A model generated the notes under the pieces. It saw only the letters and a program-made list of their open reading frames with translations, did no database searches and was not told where the DNA came from. A DNA stretch of 12,107 nucleotides from Solirubrobacteraceae bacterium. Its GTDB lineage: Bacteria; Actinomycetota; Thermoleophilia; Solirubrobacterales; Solirubrobacteraceae. Below, one piece after another: positions 5,116 through 11,500 of this stretch (position 1 is its first letter; each line of letters begins with the position of its first letter). The stretch is taken from the NCBI GenBank assembly GCA_025935735.1, contig JAICUS010000130.1, positions 1 to 12,107 on the forward strand. The letters are read 5' to 3'. Position numbers and translations under genes: made by a program.

Positions 5116-5742
5116 GTGGCGGTCCGCCATGCCGCGGATCGCCTAGAGGCGACGGCGGCCCGGTCTGGATACCGGCGCCGCCGTCAACTCGACCACCCCG
5201 AGGCCGCCGAGCCGCTGGTCGCGGCCGCCGTGGCCCGGGCGCGGGAGGGCGACGTGGACGCCCTGCGACTGCTGTTCCTGCTCTACGCCGACAACGTCTT
5301 CGGCTACGTGCTGTCGATCGTCCATGACGAGCACGACGCCGAGGACCTGACGAGCGAGGTGTTCGCCCGCCTGCCGCGGGCGCTCGGGCTCTACCGGCCC
5401 GGCGCCACCCCCTTCGCGGCCTGGCTGCTGCGCGTCGCCCGCAACGCGGCCCTCGACCACCTGCGCCGCGAGCGCTCGGTGCCGAGCCCGCACGTCCATC
5501 CGGCCGGCGAGCCCTCGGGCCCGCACGAGCTCGAGCGGCTCGCCGGCCTGCGCAGCGCCCTCGCGGCGCTGCCCGCCGATCAGCGCCAAGTCGTGCTCCT
5601 ACGCCTCGTCGCCGGCCTGAGCCCGGGCGAGGTGGCCGACAAGCTCGACCGCTCCGTCGACGCCGTCCACGCGCTCCAGCACCGCGCCCGTCGCCGCCTG
5701 CGCCGCGAGCTCACCGCCCTCGGCTTCGCCCCAGCCGCCTAA
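5116..5742 (+). CDS. RNA polymerase sigma-70 factor, ECF-like
   Basis: A 208-residue protein with the two-domain layout of extracytoplasmic-function sigma factors. Region 2 spans about 45-120: AREGDVDALRLLFLLYADNV, the core-binding stretch VHDEHDAEDLTSEVFARL (69-86), and the DNA-melting/-10 recognition part ATPFAAWLLRVARNAALDHL (97-116). Region 4 spans about 145-200: LRSALAALPADQRQVVLLRL, then LSPGEVADKLDRSVDAVHAL, the helix-turn-helix that reads the -35 element. The linker (120-142) is Pro/Gly-rich. An N-terminal extension of some 40 residues is Arg/Ala-rich and may be partly flexible. No anti-sigma gene is adjacent, since the next gene is convergent, so the control signal is unknown. The start is GTG, supported by AAGGA upstream. 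The stop codon TAA lies inside the palindromic repeat at 5738, so the original C-terminus may have been altered by the repeat. Confidence 0.92.
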   Translation: MAVRHAADRLEATAARSGYRRRRQLDHPEAAEPLVAAAVARAREGDVDALRLLFLLYADNVFGYVLSIVHDEHDAEDLTSEVFARLPRALGLYRPGATPFAAWLLRVARNAALDHLRRERSVPSPHVHPAGEPSGPHELERLAGLRSALAALPADQRQVVLLRLVAGLSPGEVADKLDRSVDAVHALQHRARRRLRRELTALGFAPAA

Positions 5743-5822
5743 AGGGGACAGTCCCCTTTAGGTAAACGCGCCTGCACACGCGGCCTTTCGCCGCGACGCG
5801 CCAACCTAAAGGGGACAGTCCC
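5738..5822. repeat. Nested palindromic intergenic repeat (REP/MITE-like)
   Basis: The left end is a perfect 25-nt palindrome (5738-5762) with arms CCTAAAGGGGAC and GTCCCCTTTAGG around a single A. Its first 18 bases, CCTAAAGGGGACAGTCCC, recur in direct orientation at 5805-5822. Because the unit is itself palindromic, 5745-5762 also pairs with 5805-5822 at 17 of 18 positions, so the whole element can fold as one long hairpin. Inner stems are CGCG (5767-5770) with CGCG (5797-5800), and CGCGGC (5779-5784) with GCCGCG (5790-5795) around CTTTC. The repeat fills the gap between the sigma factor and aldehyde dehydrogenase stop codons and contains no gene. It looks like a non-autonomous mobile or REP-type element, and it may act as a bidirectional terminator. 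Copy number elsewhere is unknown. Confidence 0.8.
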
Positions 5823-5823
5823 G

Positions 5824-7320
5824 CTATCGGCCCCAGAAGAGCTTGATGCCGCGCTCGAGCAGGCGGGTGACGCGGGGGGAGTAGGGGAAGTAGTGGATCT
5901 CGCGCCGGGGGGCGAAGCGGGTGGTCATGATCGCCTGCTGGCGGGTGTACTTGCGGATCCCGGCGGCGCCGTGGCGGACGCCGAGGCCGGAGGCCTTCCA
6001 GCCGCCCATCGGCAGCTCGAGCGCGAGGTAGTTCAGGGCCGCGTCGTTGACGCACACCGCGCCGGCCTCGATCCGCCGGGCGATCGCCTCGCCGCGGGCG
6101 CGGTCGCCGGAGAAGACCGAGGCGCCCAGGCCGTACTGCGAGTCGTTGGCCCGGGCCACGGCCTCGTCGGCGTCGGCCACCTTCATGATCGGCAGCGTCG
6201 GCCCGAACGTCTCCTCGGTCATCGCCGCCATCGAGTGGTCGACGTCGGCCAGCACGGTCGGCTCGTAGAAGCGGCCGGCGCCCTCGCGCACGTGCCCGCC
6301 GGCCGTCAGACGCGCGCCGGCGTCGATCGCCTGCTGGACGTGGCGACCGATGATCTCCAGCTGCGGCGGGAAGGTGATCGCGCCGACGTCCACGCTCCCC
6401 GGTCCGGCGGGCGGGCCCTGGCGCAGCCGCGACACCTTCTCGGTCACCTTGGCCACGAACTCGTCGTAGATCGGCGCCTCGGCGTACACGCGCTCGATCG
6501 AGATGCAGGTCTGGCCGCCGTTCTGCATCGAGTAGTAGACGGCGGCGTTGGCCGCGCGCTCCAGGTTCGCGTCGGCCAGCACGATCATCGGGTCCTTGCC
6601 GCCGAGCTCCAGCGACACCGGCGTCAGCGTCCGCGCGGCGCGCTCCATGACGCGCCGGCCCGTGCGCGTCGAGCCCGTGAACATGAGCATGTCGACGGCG
6701 TCGATCACCGCCTCGCCGGTCTCCGGGCCGCCGATCGCCACCTGGAACACGCCCGCCGGCACGCCGGACTCCAACAGGCACTGCGCGAACAGCAGCGACG
6801 TCAAAGGCGTGACCTCGGACGGCTTCAGGACCACCGCGTTGCCGGCGGCCAGCGCCGGCACCGCGTCGCCCACGGAGTTGACCAGCGGGTAGTTCCACGG
6901 CCCGATCACGCCGACCACGCCCACCGGCCGGTAGCGCACGACCAGCTTGCGGCCGAGCACGAGCGGGTTGAACGTGCGGACCTTCTCGTCCGCCAGGTAC
7001 TTCGCGGCGCGCCTGCCCCAGAAGCCGAGCGCATTCGCGCCGTAGGCCACCTCGACCAGCAGCGCGTCCTCGCGCGCCTTGCCGGTCTCGGCCACGATCG
7101 TGTCCGCCACCTCGTCGGCGTGGGCGATCAGCCACCGCTTGGCGCGCGCCAGCCGCTCCCGCCGGCCGGCGAAGCCGAGCGCCTCCCACTCGGGCTGCGC
7201 GGCGCGCGCCCTCGCGACCAGCACCGCCACCTCCTCCGGCGGCGTGACCGGCACGGTCCGGATGACCTCGCCGGTGGCCGGGTTCTCGACCGGGATCTCG
7301 GTGGCGGTGACGGTGGCCAT
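5824..7320 (-). CDS. NAD(P)-dependent aldehyde dehydrogenase
   Basis: Oxidises an aldehyde to the carboxylic acid with NAD(P)+. The 498 residues match the superfamily length. Landmarks are GPWNYP (140-145, N143), the cofactor-binding LKPSE (165-169, K166), FTGSTRTGR (214-222) at the Rossmann fold, LELGGKDP with general base E238, NGGQTC with nucleophile C272, and TEETFGP (368-374, E370). The C-terminus ends in a basic and aromatic tail (after about 470, including HYFPYSPRV and LERGIKLFW) that might touch membranes or oligomer partners. The substrate is not predictable; fatty or aromatic aldehydes and semialdehydes are all plausible. It is the last gene of the minus-strand run, starting 10 nt after the cyclophilin stop. 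It may also have its own leaderless promoter (TAGGCT, 7 nt before the ATG). Its stop is 1 nt from the palindromic repeat. Confidence 0.94.
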   Translation of the reverse strand: MATVTATEIPVENPATGEVIRTVPVTPPEEVAVLVARARAAQPEWEALGFAGRRERLARAKRWLIAHADEVADTIVAETGKAREDALLVEVAYGANALGFWGRRAAKYLADEKVRTFNPLVLGRKLVVRYRPVGVVGVIGPWNYPLVNSVGDAVPALAAGNAVVLKPSEVTPLTSLLFAQCLLESGVPAGVFQVAIGGPETGEAVIDAVDMLMFTGSTRTGRRVMERAARTLTPVSLELGGKDPMIVLADANLERAANAAVYYSMQNGGQTCISIERVYAEAPIYDEFVAKVTEKVSRLRQGPPAGPGSVDVGAITFPPQLEIIGRHVQQAIDAGARLTAGGHVREGAGRFYEPTVLADVDHSMAAMTEETFGPTLPIMKVADADEAVARANDSQYGLGASVFSGDRARGEAIARRIEAGAVCVNDAALNYLALELPMGGWKASGLGVRHGAAGIRKYTRQQAIMTTRFAPRREIHYFPYSPRVTRLLERGIKLFWGR

Positions 7321-7327
7321 ACCGCGG

Positions 7328-7333
7328 AGCCTA
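7328..7333 (-). promoter_or_regulatory. Possible internal -10 element for aldehyde dehydrogenase
   Basis: Read on the minus strand this is TAGGCT, overlapping the TAG stop of the cyclophilin gene and ending 7 nt before the aldehyde dehydrogenase ATG. The gene lacks a clear Shine-Dalgarno sequence. The geometry equals that at the other presumed leaderless starts in the window. The stop codon supplies the TA, so coincidence is possible. Confidence 0.3.
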
Positions 7334-7789
7334 GTCGCCGACGTCGAGCTTCTCGATCCGTGCGTCCTCGCGCGGGCGGTCGCGGCCGTCGGTGGGCAGC
7401 CCCTCGATCTTGTCGACCGCGTCCATCCCGTCGGTCACCTGGCCGAACACGGTGTGCTTGCCGTCCAGCCACGGCGCGGCGCCGACGGTGACGATGAAGA
7501 ACTGCGAGCCGTTGGTGTTCGGGCCGGCGTTGGCCATCGCCAGCGCGCCGCGGACCACCTTGTGCGCGTTGATCTCGTCCTCGAACTGGTAGCCCGGGCC
7601 GCCGGTGCCCGTGCCCTGCGGGCAGCCGCCCTGGACCATGAAGTCGCGGATCACGCGGTGGAAGACCAGCCCGTCGTAGAAGCCGTCGCGGGCCAGCTTG
7701 CGGAAGTTGTCGACGGTCTTGGGCGCGTCCTGGTCGAACAGCTCGAACGTGATCTCACCATGGTTCGTCGTCATGGTGGCGGTCGACAT
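7331..7789 (-). CDS. Peptidyl-prolyl cis-trans isomerase, cyclophilin type
   Basis: A 152-residue single-domain cyclophilin that catalyses cis-trans isomerisation of X-Pro bonds during protein folding. It carries the catalytic and binding residues in order: [13 protein letters not shown] (43-55, with R45, F50 and Q53), the [14 protein letters not shown] loop (59-72), [15 protein letters not shown] (85-99), and [10 protein letters not shown] (107-116) with W107 and H112. The absence of a signal peptide indicates a cytoplasmic enzyme. A strong Shine-Dalgarno sequence (GAGGAGG) overlaps the helicase stop codon upstream, so translation is probably coupled to the helicase. The aldehyde dehydrogenase follows after 10 nt. 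The family assignment is secure; which of the PpiA/PpiB names applies is not decided. Confidence 0.95.
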   Translation of the reverse strand: MSTATMTTNHGEITFELFDQDAPKTVDNFRKLARDGFYDGLVFHRVIRDFMVQGGCPQGTGTGGPGYQFEDEINAHKVVRGALAMANAGPNTNGSQFFIVTVGAAPWLDGKHTVFGQVTDGMDAVDKIEGLPTDGRDRPREDARIEKLDVGD

Positions 7790-7793
7790 AGGG

Positions 7794-7800
7794 CCTCCTC
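7794..7800 (-). promoter_or_regulatory. Ribosome binding site of the cyclophilin gene, overlapping the helicase stop
   Basis: Read on the minus strand, TGAGGAGG contains the helicase stop codon TGA (7801-7799) and the Shine-Dalgarno GAGGAGG, followed by four bases and the cyclophilin ATG at 7789. This overlap is typical of translational coupling and supports an operon. Confidence 0.75.
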
Positions 7801-9214
7801 AGTTGCGGATCGGCTCGAGCGCCACGGGATGCCCGTGGACCGAGGTCACCCGCTCGACCACGCGCGCGGCGTCGCCGGCCGGCACCTCCACCAGCGCGAA
7901 GCGCTCGAGGATGCGGACGTTGCGGATCGCCTCGCCGTCCAGCCCGCCCGCGGTCATCGCGGCGATCAGGTCGGCGGCCTCGACGCCCTGGTGGCGGCCG
8001 AGGTTGGCGATGAGCTTCGTGTAGCCGGCGCCGTTGGCCTCGGCCACGTCGCGCGGCTTGCGGTGGCGGCGCGGGCGCTCGGACGCCGGCTGCGGACCGA
8101 CGTGCGCGCCCTCGGCCCAGGGCGAGATCCGGGTGGAGGCGTGGCGCTCGATCGCCTCGAGCTCCCGCCGCTGGCGCGGCTCGACGAACGTGATCGCCCG
8201 CCCGGAGCGCCCCACCCGGCCCGTGCGCCCGATGCGGTGGACGTAGACGTCCGGCGAGGTCGGGACGTCGAAGTTCACGATGTGGGTGACCGCTGCGATG
8301 TCCAGCCCGCGGGCGGCCACGTCGGTGGCCACGAGGATCGGCAACCGGCCGGCCTTGAACGAGAGCATCACGCCGTCGCGCGCGCCCTGGGTCATGTCGC
8401 CGTGCAGCGCCCGGACGTTCATCCCGCGGTCGCGCAGCGTGCGGTACAGCTGCTCGCAGCGGATCTTCGTGCGCGTGAAGACGATCGCCTGGCGGGGCCG
8501 CTCGGCCTCCAGCACCCGGACGAGGTTGTCGGTCTTCTCCGCCGGCTTGGTCTCCAGGTAGAACTGCTCGACGGTGTCGATCGTCAGCGTCGCCGCCTTG
8601 ATCTTGATCGTCACCGGGTCGTAGAGGTGGCGCTCGGCCAGCCGGCGGATCTCGGCCGGCATCGTCGCGCTGAACAGGCAGGTCTGGCGGCTGCCCGGGG
8701 CGAGCGCGAGGATGCGCTCGACGTCCTCCAGGAAGCCGAGGTCGAGCATCTCGTCGGCCTCGTCGAGCACGATGTAGCGGCAGGCGTGCAACAGCAGCGA
8801 GTGGCGGCTGATGAGGTCGAGCACGCGGCCGACCGTCCCGACCACCACCCGGCCCCCCTGCCGCAGCTGTGCCTGCTGGGAGCGGATCGGCGCGCCGCCG
8901 AACACCGCCACGGGGTCGATCCCCTTGCGCGCGCCGTAGGCCCGCAGCGCCTGGGTGACCTGGATGCACAGCTCCCGCGTCGGGGTGAGCACGAGCGCCT
9001 GGACGTCGTCGTCCGCCTTGTCGACGAACTCCATCAGCGGCAGCCCGAACGCGGCGGTCTTGCCGGTGCCGGTCTGGGCCTGGCCGATCACGTCGCGGCC
9101 CTCCAGCAGCGGCGGGATCGCCTGCTCCTGGATGGGGCTCGGCGTCTCGTAGCCCACGTCGTGCAGCGCTTGCAGCTGGGGCTCGGACAGGCCGAGTTCG
9201 GCGAACGTGGTCAT
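7799..9214 (-). CDS. DEAD-box ATP-dependent RNA helicase with DbpA-type C-terminal domain
   Basis: A 471-residue RNA helicase that unwinds RNA or remodels ribonucleoproteins using ATP, likely in ribosome assembly, mRNA decay or cold adaptation. Motifs in order are the Q motif (FAELGLSEPQLQ to SPIQEQAIP, 4-34), AQTGTGKT (46-53), PTREL (78-82), GTVGR (126-130), DEAD (151-154), SAT (182-184), IVFTRTK (244-250), LHGDM (270-274), ATDVAARGLDI (296-306) and HRIGRTGR (326-333). A basic linker (about 375-390) leads to a small domain (397-470: YTKLIANLGRHQG, GGLDGEAIRNVRIL, ALVEVP) of the DbpA/CsdA RNA-recognition type. In motif Ib the usual TPGR reads TVGR. The gene starts 16 nt after the quinone oxidoreductase stop and is followed 9 nt later by the cyclophilin, so it sits in the middle of a run of co-oriented genes. 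Confidence 0.95.
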   Translation of the reverse strand: MTTFAELGLSEPQLQALHDVGYETPSPIQEQAIPPLLEGRDVIGQAQTGTGKTAAFGLPLMEFVDKADDDVQALVLTPTRELCIQVTQALRAYGARKGIDPVAVFGGAPIRSQQAQLRQGGRVVVGTVGRVLDLISRHSLLLHACRYIVLDEADEMLDLGFLEDVERILALAPGSRQTCLFSATMPAEIRRLAERHLYDPVTIKIKAATLTIDTVEQFYLETKPAEKTDNLVRVLEAERPRQAIVFTRTKIRCEQLYRTLRDRGMNVRALHGDMTQGARDGVMLSFKAGRLPILVATDVAARGLDIAAVTHIVNFDVPTSPDVYVHRIGRTGRVGRSGRAITFVEPRQRRELEAIERHASTRISPWAEGAHVGPQPASERPRRHRKPRDVAEANGAGYTKLIANLGRHQGVEAADLIAAMTAGGLDGEAIRNVRILERFALVEVPAGDAARVVERVTSVHGHPVALEPIRN

Positions 9215-9227
9215 TTTCCGGGCAATG

Positions 9228-9233
9228 ACGTTA
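9228..9233 (-). promoter_or_regulatory. Possible internal -10 element for the helicase
   Basis: TAACGT on the minus strand overlaps the quinone oxidoreductase stop codon and ends 13 nt before the helicase ATG. It would give a leader of about 6-7 nt. GGAA next to the ATG is too close to serve as a normal Shine-Dalgarno sequence. This is weak evidence only. Confidence 0.22.
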
Positions 9234-10178
9234 GCGGCGTGGGTCCAACATGACCTTGCCGGTGGTCCGGCGGGCCTGGAGGTCCTCGTGGGCGCGGCGG
9301 GCCTCCGACAGCGGATACGTCTCGCCCTCGACCACCCGGAGCGTCCCGTCGGCCAGGTGCGCGAACAGCTCCGCGAGCGGTCCGTCGACCATCTCGGGGT
9401 GCCGGAGCGCCTCGAACAACCAGAAGCCGATCACGGACTGCGAGCGGCGCAGCAGCCGGCCGGTGCGGACCTGGTTCTGCTCGCGTGACGAGATCCCGTA
9501 GGCGACCATGCGGCCGAACGGCGCCAGGGCGTCCATCCCCGCGTCGAACACCCGGCCGCCGGCGGCCTCCAGCACGACGTCGACCTGCTCGCCGCCGTTC
9601 GCCTCGACCAGGCGCTCCGCGAGATCCTCGGCGGTGACGTCGACCGCGGCGTCGGCGCCGAGCGCGAGCGCCAGGTCGCGCTTGTCCGCGCTGGAGGCCG
9701 TGGCGATCACCCGCCCCGCGCCCATGGCCTTGCCCAGCTGGACGGCCAGCGAGCCCACGCCGCCGGCCGCGGCGACGACCACCACCGACTCGCCCGGCGC
9801 CAGACGGGCGCAGGTGCGGTAGAGGTGCCAGGCGGTCAGCCCCTGCAGCAGCACGGCCAGCGCCTGCCCGTCGGTCACGCCGTCGGGGATGGGCACCGGA
9901 GACCGCGCCGTCGCGTACTCCGCGTAGCCGCCGGTGCCCACGATGGCCGCGACGCGGCGGCCGTCCGGAGCCGTGCCCGCCACCTCGGCACCCGGGATCA
10001 GCGGCAGCTCGTAGCGGGCGACATACGAGTTCTCGCGGGCGTGGGCGTCGGCGAAGTTGACCCCGGCGCGGCTGACCGCGATCAGCGTCTCGCCCGGCCC
10101 GGGCCGCGGCTCCGGCGCGTCCGCGACGAGCCTGAGGACCTCCGGCCCTCCCCATTCGTCTATCCGGATCGCGCGCAC
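9231..10178 (-). CDS. Zinc-independent MDR oxidoreductase, NADPH:quinone reductase-like
   Basis: Medium-chain dehydrogenase/reductase of the quinone-oxidoreductase branch, which reduces quinones or enones with NADPH in the cytoplasm. The 315 residues are a typical length. The N-terminal GroES-like domain holds RAGVNFADAHARENSY (37-52) and LPLIPGAEVAGT (58-69). There is no zinc-binding cysteine cluster, which separates it from the alcohol dehydrogenases. The Rossmann domain carries AAGGVGSLAVQLGKAMGA (137-154) and IATASSADKRDLALALGAD (158-176), and VVLEAAGG (201-208) follows. The start is GTG at 10178, where the family's MRAI-type N-terminus begins. The helicase follows after 16 nt. It is divergent from the PfkB kinase, with a 29-bp gap holding back-to-back -10-like boxes. 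The substrate is not known. Confidence 0.92.
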   Translation of the reverse strand: MRAIRIDEWGGPEVLRLVADAPEPRPGPGETLIAVSRAGVNFADAHARENSYVARYELPLIPGAEVAGTAPDGRRVAAIVGTGGYAEYATARSPVPIPDGVTDGQALAVLLQGLTAWHLYRTCARLAPGESVVVVAAAGGVGSLAVQLGKAMGAGRVIATASSADKRDLALALGADAAVDVTAEDLAERLVEANGGEQVDVVLEAAGGRVFDAGMDALAPFGRMVAYGISSREQNQVRTGRLLRRSQSVIGFWLFEALRHPEMVDGPLAELFAHLADGTLRVVEGETYPLSEARRAHEDLQARRTTGKVMLDPRR

Positions 10179-10189
10179 GGCGAGGCGTG

Positions 10190-10199
10190 AGGCTACCCT
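10190..10199. promoter_or_regulatory. Back-to-back divergent -10-like hexamers sharing one TA
   Basis: AGGCTACCCT reads TACCCT on the plus strand (10194-10199), ending 8 nt before the PfkB GTG. It reads TAGCCT on the minus strand (10195 down to 10190), ending 11 nt before the quinone oxidoreductase GTG. Both match TAnnnT and overlap on the same TA step, the same layout as at 1823-1832. No Shine-Dalgarno sequence is seen on either side. Confidence 0.5.
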
Positions 10200-10207
10200 C
10201 AGGCGCC

Positions 10208-11140
10208 GTGCTCACTGCTGTCGGATCCATCGCCTTCGACGCCGTCGAAACCCCCGCCGGGAAACGCGACCGCCTGCTGGGCGGCGCGGCCGTCCACTTC
10301 TCGCTCGCCTCGTCCTTCCTGGCCGAGACGCGGATCGTCGGCCCGGTGGGCGACGACTTCGGTCCCGACGAGTACCGCGTGCTGCACGAGCGCGGGGTGA
10401 TCACCGACGACGTCGAGCACGTCCCGGGCGGCAAGACGTTCTTCTGGGCGGGCCGCTACGAGCGCGACCCGAACGTCCGCCACACCCTGCAGACCGACCT
10501 CAACGTCTTCGAGACGTTCGCGCCGAAGCTCTCCGACGCCTCGCGGTCGGCCGACGTGCTGTTCCTGGCCAACATCCAGCCCGACCTGCAGCGCGCCGTG
10601 CGCGAGCAGTGCGACCGGGCGCGGTTCGTCGCGCTGGACACGATGAACCTGTGGATCGACATCGCGCGCGACTCGCTCGTGAAGACGATCGGCATGGTCG
10701 ACGCGCTGGTGATCAACGACTCCGAGGTCAAGGACCTGGTCGACGAGCCGAACCTGCTGCGCGCCGCGCGCGGGGTGATGGAGCTCGGCCCGCGGGTCGT
10801 GGTGGTCAAGCAGGGCGAGCACGGCGCGGCGATGTACACGCGCGACGGCTTCTTCGGCCTCCCGGCGTATCCCACGGCCGACGTCGTCGACCCCACGGGC
10901 GCGGGCGACACGTTCGCCGGCGGGTTCATGGGCTACGTGGCCGCGCACGCCGACGAGGAGATCGACGACGCCCTGCTGCGCCGGGCGATGGCCTACGGCA
11001 CCGCGCTGGCCTCCTTCAACGTCGAGGCCTTCGGCACCGAGCGCATGCAGACGCTGACCGGCGACGAGGTCACCGAGCGCGTCTCCGCCCTCCAGCGCGC
11101 CACCGCGTTCGAGGCCACGCCGGTCGCCCTTCGGACCTGA
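10208..11140 (+). CDS. PfkB-family sugar or nucleoside kinase
   Basis: Ribokinase-fold kinase of 310 residues that phosphorylates a sugar, sugar phosphate or nucleoside with ATP. Visible features are the opening LTAVGSIAFDAVETPAGK (2-19), GGAAVHFSLASSF (25-37), VGPVGDDFG (44-52), the GGKTFFWAG lid region (74-82), ALDTMNLWI (142-150), VINDSEVKDL (168-177), VVKQGEHGA (199-207) and the PfkB signature VDPTGAGDTFAGGF (227-240), where D234 is the catalytic base in the anion-hole motif GAGD. The sequence resembles a conserved bacterial PfkB subgroup whose physiological substrate I do not know. The GTG at 10208 is preferred over the in-frame GTG at 10187. The family N-terminus begins there, and it lies 8 nt after a -10-like hexamer that the longer version would translate. 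The gene is monocistronic or followed by the small membrane protein gene. Confidence 0.92.
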   Translation: MLTAVGSIAFDAVETPAGKRDRLLGGAAVHFSLASSFLAETRIVGPVGDDFGPDEYRVLHERGVITDDVEHVPGGKTFFWAGRYERDPNVRHTLQTDLNVFETFAPKLSDASRSADVLFLANIQPDLQRAVREQCDRARFVALDTMNLWIDIARDSLVKTIGMVDALVINDSEVKDLVDEPNLLRAARGVMELGPRVVVVKQGEHGAAMYTRDGFFGLPAYPTADVVDPTGAGDTFAGGFMGYVAAHADEEIDDALLRRAMAYGTALASFNVEAFGTERMQTLTGDEVTERVSALQRATAFEATPVALRT

Positions 11141-11156
11141 TCCGTCGCCCAACGGA
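11141..11156 (+). terminator. Short hairpin after the PfkB gene
   Basis: TCCGT (11141-11145) pairs with ACGGA (11152-11156) around a 6-nt loop, directly after the kinase stop codon. The stem has only 5 bp and no T-tract follows, so it is a weak terminator candidate. Confidence 0.25.
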
Positions 11157-11188
11157 CGGCCACCCGCGCGCTCCGCGGCACATCGGCG

Positions 11189-11194
11189 TACCAT
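11189..11194 (+). promoter_or_regulatory. Candidate -10 element for the small membrane protein
   Basis: TACCAT ends 8 nt before the ATG at 11203, with no Shine-Dalgarno sequence between. The spacing is the same as for the M20 peptidase and the PfkB kinase, which supports both the promoter and the choice of start codon. Confidence 0.45.
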
Positions 11195-11202
11195 CCGCCG
11201 CG

Positions 11203-11493
11203 ATGGGCTGGACGATGCTCTACCTCTTCGTCTTTCTCAAGCTGCCGATCCTGTTCGCGTGCGGGATCGTCTGGTGGGCGGTACGGCAGGGCACCGACAC
11301 CGACGAGGCACGCGTCAAGGCGACCGACGGCGGCAGCCCCGTGCGGCCGCGCCCGCACCCCCGGCGCCCCCGCCGCCCGCGCCCGCCGCGCCGCGGAGGC
11401 CCGCACGCCGCCGGCGTCCGCCTCGCCCCGCCGGCCCGCGTCCGCTCCGTGACGGCCTTCGGCCGCGCCCGCGAGCTCGACGGCCACCGCTGA
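11203..11493 (+). CDS. Small single-pass membrane protein, 96 aa, basic tail
   Basis: I do not recognise a family. Residues 4-27 form one strongly hydrophobic helix (TMLYLFVFLKLPILFACGIV, then WWAV). It could be a signal anchor or an uncleaved N-terminal membrane segment. After a short acidic stretch (DTDEA, 32-36), residues 45-81 are extremely rich in Pro and Arg (for example RPRPHPRRPRRPRPPRR), giving a very basic tail that most likely faces the cytoplasm and could contact nucleic acid, lipid headgroups or ribosomes. By the positive-inside rule the C-terminus is cytoplasmic. The frame stays open far upstream, but the ATG at 11203 is the sensible start because the membrane helix begins there and a TACCAT hexamer precedes it by 8 nt. 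The Pro/Arg part lies in G/C-rich sequence where open frames arise easily. It is convergent with DUF429, with a 7-nt gap between the stop codons. Confidence 0.65.
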   Translation: MGWTMLYLFVFLKLPILFACGIVWWAVRQGTDTDEARVKATDGGSPVRPRPHPRRPRRPRPPRRGGPHAAGVRLAPPARVRSVTAFGRARELDGHR

Positions 11494-11500
11494 ACCGGGA

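Noticed and set aside
5893..7491. A 532-codon open frame antisense to the aldehyde dehydrogenase
   Set aside because: Shadow frame with compositionally biased translation and no motif; the opposite strand encodes a complete, canonical enzyme.
7079..9253. A 724-codon open frame on the plus strand
   Set aside because: It is antisense to the helicase, cyclophilin and start of the aldehyde dehydrogenase, all with full family motifs. Its translation is low-complexity, rich in Arg, His, Ala, Val and Asp, with no domain.
10187..10207. Earlier GTG start (10187) for the PfkB kinase
   Set aside because: It would add seven residues not expected in the family and would translate through the -10-like hexamer. 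The GTG at 10208 fits the family N-terminus.
9211..10434. A 407-codon minus-strand frame overlapping the quinone oxidoreductase
   Set aside because: It is out of frame with the recognisable oxidoreductase, and its translation is low-complexity Arg/Gly/Ala sequence. It would also run into the divergent PfkB gene.
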